Assembly (NCBI RefSeq): GCF_002077155.1
Contig: NZ_CP015027.1
Coordinates: 2,086,501-2,150,500, forward strand
DNA: 64,000 nucleotides
Reading direction: 5' to 3'
Source: Sporosarcina sp. P33
Lineage (GTDB): Bacteria > Bacillota > Bacilli > Bacillales_A > Planococcaceae
The position numbers were made by a program, and so were the translations under genes. Positions 60,789 through 64,000 of the stretch are shown here, piece by piece. Positions within the stretch are counted from its first letter, which is position 1. Every line of letters starts with the position of its first letter. Under the pieces are notes generated by a model. That model saw only the letters and a list, made by a program, of their open reading frames with translations. It was not told the origin of the DNA and did no database searches.

Positions 60789-61232
60789 ATGAAAAAAGAA
60801 ATTAGTGATATTTCTACAGGTATAGTTTTATTGTTGTTTTCAGTGATTGGTTATTTTTTCTCTTCAAAGTTAAAAGTAGATTCTACTATTAAATACGGGC
60901 CGGATTTCTTTCCCAAATTGGTCTTCCTGTTAATTGCGGTTACCTCTGTTATTTTACTAATCACCGCAATACTGCGTTTCAAGCGCAGTAAAGACGTAAT
61001 AGCCTTTAATGGAAAGACAGTCTTTGGAGTAGTTCTATTCATTATTGTGCTGCTCGGCTATATAGCATTATTCTTTCAAACGGGGTTCATTATTTCAACC
61101 ATAGTATTCCTTTTTATTGGGCAGTGGTTATTTGGAATTCGGAAGATTCCAATCTTGATCGCTACGTCTATACTGTTGCCGTTTGTTTTATATTACGTGT
61201 TTACTTTCCTTTTCAAAATTCCATTACCTTAA
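60789..61232 (+). CDS. tctB: tripartite tricarboxylate transporter small subunit (TctB)
   Basis: A 147-residue, four-helix membrane protein. GPDFFPKLVFLLIAVTSVIL is the family-typical second-helix region, and FQTGFIISTIVFLFIGQWLFG follows, split here across two helices. It forms the membrane pair with TctA. The ATG at 60789 is preferred; GGTGG lies eight bases upstream and an ATG at 60780 abuts it. Confidence 0.9.
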   Translation: MKKEISDISTGIVLLLFSVIGYFFSSKLKVDSTIKYGPDFFPKLVFLLIAVTSVILLITAILRFKRSKDVIAFNGKTVFGVVLFIIVLLGYIALFFQTGFIISTIVFLFIGQWLFGIRKIPILIATSILLPFVLYYVFTFLFKIPLP

Positions 61233-61254
61233 ACTTTAAAAAGGAGGGGATACT

Positions 61255-62760
61255 GTGTCCCCAGATATTATTGCAGGATTACTATTCGCTTTGGCTCCGG
61301 TCGCACTCCTTGCTAACTTAGCAGGAGTTGCACTGGGCATTGTATTTGGAGCATTGCCCGGGCTCACAGCGACAATGGGGCTGGCATTATTAATACCGCT
61401 GACATTCGGAATACCGCCTATCGTTGCGTTCAGTGCATTGCTGGGCGTGTATGTTGGAGCCGTCTATGCCGGTTCTATCACGGCTATCCTCGTTGGAACA
61501 CCAGGAACTGCAGCAGCAGCGGCAGCACTATTGGAAGGGCCGGCATTGACAAAAAGAGGAGAAGCGAAAAAGGCACTTACCATGACGACTGTTGCATCTG
61601 TAATTGGCGGAATTTTCAGTTGTGTGGTGCTGATTCTCATTTCACCGCAATTAGCAAAGTTTGCTTTAACGTTTGGACCTCCAGAATATTTTGCTTTGGC
61701 AATTTTCGGCTTATCGATAGTGGCGGGCGTATCGGGGAAGTCACTATTAAAGGGCGTTATTGCAGGCTTAATAGGATTAATCATTGCTTCTATTGGACTA
61801 GATCCGGTTAAAGGAACAGAAAGATTTACTTTTGGCAGTGTAGATTTATTAAACGGAATTAACGTGGTACCTGCTTTGGTTGGGTTATTCGCAATTTCAG
61901 AAGTCTTGACAAGGATGGAAGGTAAAAGCGAGCAATTGCAAAGTAAGATAGGGTCGACTTCTATTGGCCTAAAGATGTCAGAGTTGAAAAGAAACTGGTT
62001 TAACTTGCTTCGTTCTTCAGCGATAGGAACATTTATAGGGATTATTCCGGCAACAGGATCAGGTGTAGCTTCATTCGTTGCTTATAATGAAGCAAAACGT
62101 GCCTCAAAAGATAAATCCCAATTTGGAAAAGGAAACGTAGATGGTCTGGCTGCAACTGAATCTGCTAATAGTGCAGTAACAGGCGGAGCATTAGTACCGC
62201 TGCTGACATTAGGAATTCCAGGTGATGTAATCACGGCAGTAATGCTTGGTGCATTGATGATACAAGGCCTGACACCGGGCCCTATGTTATTTACAACAAA
62301 TGCCGATGTGATTTATGGAATTTTCATGGCATTAATTGTAGCGAATATCTTTATGCTCGCATTGGGACTTGGAGCCACTAAAATATTCCCGAAGTTATTG
62401 CGCATACCGGAAGGAATTCTAATGCCGGTGATTGTGGTGCTTTGTGTATTAGGTTCATACTCCATCGCCAATTCAATGTTTGATGTAATGATCATGCTGA
62501 TATTTGGATTGTTGGGCTATGTGATGCTAAAAGTCGAATTACCTCTGGCTCCTTTACTGTTAGCCATGATTCTGGCACCTATCGCAGAAACAAACTTCAG
62601 AAGATCTATGTTATTGTCCCAGGAAAGTTTAAGTATCTTCTTCACAAGACCAGTCAGTGCAGTCATTTTAGTTATCACGTTCTTCGTATTTGGAAAAATT
62701 ATATTTAATGAATTCAAAAAGTACACGCTGGCAAGGAAATTAGAAAAGGAAAGTGATTAA
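61255..62760 (+). CDS. tctA: tripartite tricarboxylate transporter large permease (TctA)
   Basis: A 501-residue protein with about 12 membrane helices. GALPGLTATMGLALLIPLTF, AGSITAILVGTPGTAAAAAA and VTGGALVPLLTLGIPGDVIT are the conserved TctA loops. Driven by a proton or sodium gradient, it imports the ligand delivered by TctC. The start is GTG, with AAGGAGGGG upstream. It lies four bases before the M20 gene. Confidence 0.95.
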   Translation: MSPDIIAGLLFALAPVALLANLAGVALGIVFGALPGLTATMGLALLIPLTFGIPPIVAFSALLGVYVGAVYAGSITAILVGTPGTAAAAAALLEGPALTKRGEAKKALTMTTVASVIGGIFSCVVLILISPQLAKFALTFGPPEYFALAIFGLSIVAGVSGKSLLKGVIAGLIGLIIASIGLDPVKGTERFTFGSVDLLNGINVVPALVGLFAISEVLTRMEGKSEQLQSKIGSTSIGLKMSELKRNWFNLLRSSAIGTFIGIIPATGSGVASFVAYNEAKRASKDKSQFGKGNVDGLAATESANSAVTGGALVPLLTLGIPGDVITAVMLGALMIQGLTPGPMLFTTNADVIYGIFMALIVANIFMLALGLGATKIFPKLLRIPEGILMPVIVVLCVLGSYSIANSMFDVMIMLIFGLLGYVMLKVELPLAPLLLAMILAPIAETNFRRSMLLSQESLSIFFTRPVSAVILVITFFVFGKIIFNEFKKYTLARKLEKESD

Positions 62761-62763
62761 ATT

Positions 62764-63927
62764 ATGAGCGCGCAAGTCATGACAAAGCTTACCGAATACC
62801 TGGCTGCAAATGAACAAGAAGCCCTGGACTTTCTCAAGTCAATTGTAAATACAGACAGTTATTCTTACGATAAAGCAGGCGTCAATAATGTAGCCGCAAA
62901 GATTATGGAATTGCTTGACGGCAAAGGGATTTCCTATGAAGTAAGAGAAAATGAGGAATTCGGAAATCATATAATCGCTACTATTAAGGGGCCAAAAGAC
63001 GGGAAGATCCTACTGATGGGTCATATGGATACGGTCCATCCGGATGGAACGACAAAAGACAGACCGTTCGCCGTAGAGGGAAATCTTCTGCGCGGACCCG
63101 GAGTATCAGACATGAAAGCCGGCTTGGTGACGATGATTTATGCAGCTGCAGCGCTGAAGGAATTTGCTGTTGATGATTTATGCGATATTGAAATCTTGTT
63201 TACACCGGAAGAAGAAATTGGTTCCCCGATTTCGAGAGCAGTTATTGAAGAAAGAGCTAAGGATGCATTAGCAGTTTTTAATCTTGAAGCAGGGCGACCT
63301 GATGGTTCAGTTGTCACCGCAAGAAAAGGATCTGCTCATCTCAAAATTGAAGTAGAAGGAAAGGCATCCCATTCAGGAGCATTTATTGAAAATGGAATTA
63401 GTGCGAATGATGAACTTGCGTTAAAGATGATCAAAATTAAGGAACTAATGAATAATGATAAGGATGTAACCATTAATATTGGCATCATCCAGGGCGGTGT
63501 CAGCAACAATATGGTATCGCCGCATGCATCAGCTACGGTCCATTCAGGATTTTGGAAAACAGAAGATTTTGATGAAGTGTATAAAGAAATCGAAAAAATT
63601 GTAAATACATCATATATTCCAGGAACGAAAAGCAGTTTATCAGGCGGGGTCAGTATTTTGCCAATGGAATATAACGATGGCATAGCGAACCTTTACGAAA
63701 TTGTAGAAAAGTGTGCGCAGGACATGTCATTGCCAATCACAGAGCAGAAAACAAAAGGGGCCGCTGATGCAGGATTTGCCTCATCGATTGGAATACCTAC
63801 AATATGTGCAATGGGTCCCGTAGGCGGTAACTGGCATGCAGCCGATGAGTATATGGAATTGGATACATTTCTTCCGAGAATGGAATTGTTAATGCGATCG
63901 GTTCTGACATTTTCCAGAAGTATTTAA
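62764..63927 (+). CDS. M20-family peptidase / glutamate carboxypeptidase-like
   Basis: A 387-residue zinc metallopeptidase of the CPG2/ArgE type. LLMGHMDTVHPDG holds the first metal histidine (H87) and D89; GPGVSDMKAGLV holds the bridging aspartate, FTPEEEIGS the Glu pair and NLEAGRPDG the next ligand region. The dimerisation domain lies in the middle (about 185-295). It would hydrolyse an N-acyl- or carbamoyl-amino acid or a short peptide, consistent with the amino-acid-like theme of the cluster. It is the last gene of the tctCBA unit. Confidence 0.92.
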   Translation: MSAQVMTKLTEYLAANEQEALDFLKSIVNTDSYSYDKAGVNNVAAKIMELLDGKGISYEVRENEEFGNHIIATIKGPKDGKILLMGHMDTVHPDGTTKDRPFAVEGNLLRGPGVSDMKAGLVTMIYAAAALKEFAVDDLCDIEILFTPEEEIGSPISRAVIEERAKDALAVFNLEAGRPDGSVVTARKGSAHLKIEVEGKASHSGAFIENGISANDELALKMIKIKELMNNDKDVTINIGIIQGGVSNNMVSPHASATVHSGFWKTEDFDEVYKEIEKIVNTSYIPGTKSSLSGGVSILPMEYNDGIANLYEIVEKCAQDMSLPITEQKTKGAADAGFASSIGIPTICAMGPVGGNWHAADEYMELDTFLPRMELLMRSVLTFSRSI

Positions 63928-64000
63928 TCGATAAATTGGCAGAAGGAGAAGTAAACAACCTTCATCTTCCTTTATGGACCATTGAAAAATTAATCGAAAT
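63928..64000. other. end of window, no gene recognised
   Basis: About 70 bases after the M20 stop. GGCAGAAGGAGAAGTAAAC may be a ribosome site or part of a terminator; nothing is supportable within the window. Confidence 0.3.

Noticed and set aside
1-64000. Prophage, insertion sequence, rRNA or tRNA genes
   Set aside because: No transposase, integrase, phage structural gene or RNA-gene hallmark was recognised on either strand.

Overview
The window reads as chromosomal DNA of a low-to-moderate-GC Gram-positive (Bacillota). Start codons are preceded by AGGAGG-type ribosome sites, TTG and GTG starts are frequent, and there are three S-layer-homology proteins, lipobox lipoproteins and an ectABC ectoine cluster. 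The combination best fits Planococcaceae, probably Sporosarcina or a close relative. That placement is inference from gene content; no rRNA or tRNA gene was seen.

Layout. 1-2600: the end of a chemoreceptor gene, then an HrtAB-like ABC exporter. 2617-3200: repeat array 1. 3194-5955 (minus): thiamine-thiazole genes tenI-thiS-thiG-thiF behind a TPP riboswitch and terminator. 6014-8819 (minus): an operon for a CxxC metal chaperone, a CPG-type metal P-type ATPase and an FNR/FLP-like regulator, with an FNR-like box at about -41.5 of its promoter. 8986-12600: a divergent PurC-like gene and ectABC with a 450-nt leader. 12628-13500: repeat array 2. 13617-25377: SodC-like lipoprotein, YxcD-like and CAP-domain proteins, two tiny membrane proteins, an MMPL transporter, cold-shock protein, PiT/DUF47 phosphate transport, Bcr/CflA exporter, fumarase and a PCYCGC lipoprotein. 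25472-26337: repeat array 3. 26432-28095: GNAT and DUF71 ATPase. 28319-32432 (minus): TRAP transporter plus an acyl-CoA-dehydrogenase-like flavoprotein. 33170-45414: three SLH proteins, a two-gene ABC exporter, a three-gene unit (ureohydrolase variant, PAS/HTH regulator, Nramp-like transporter) and tatAC. 45538-48550: DUF1284, EamA and alkaline phosphatase.

48904-63927 is a long accessory catabolic region. It holds a PucR regulator, Asp/Glu/hydantoin racemase-like protein, OPT transporter, DUF917 (S-methyl-thiohydantoin desulfurase family), DUF1177, AroM, a DMT transporter, an M29-type metallopeptidase-like protein, a tartrate/isopropylmalate dehydrogenase-like enzyme, a LysR regulator, a complete TctCBA tricarboxylate-type transporter and an M20 peptidase. 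The co-directional, partly overlapping genes look like an uptake-and-degradation pathway for a modified or cyclic amino-acid compound plus an organic acid. The substrate cannot be read from the sequence.

The most unusual non-coding feature is a family of three large intergenic arrays built on a 21-bp monomer, two helical turns long, with a CGCTCA core that often extends to the palindrome CTCA-A-TGAG. Each array lies just downstream of a plus-strand gene and its terminator, and all three have the same orientation.
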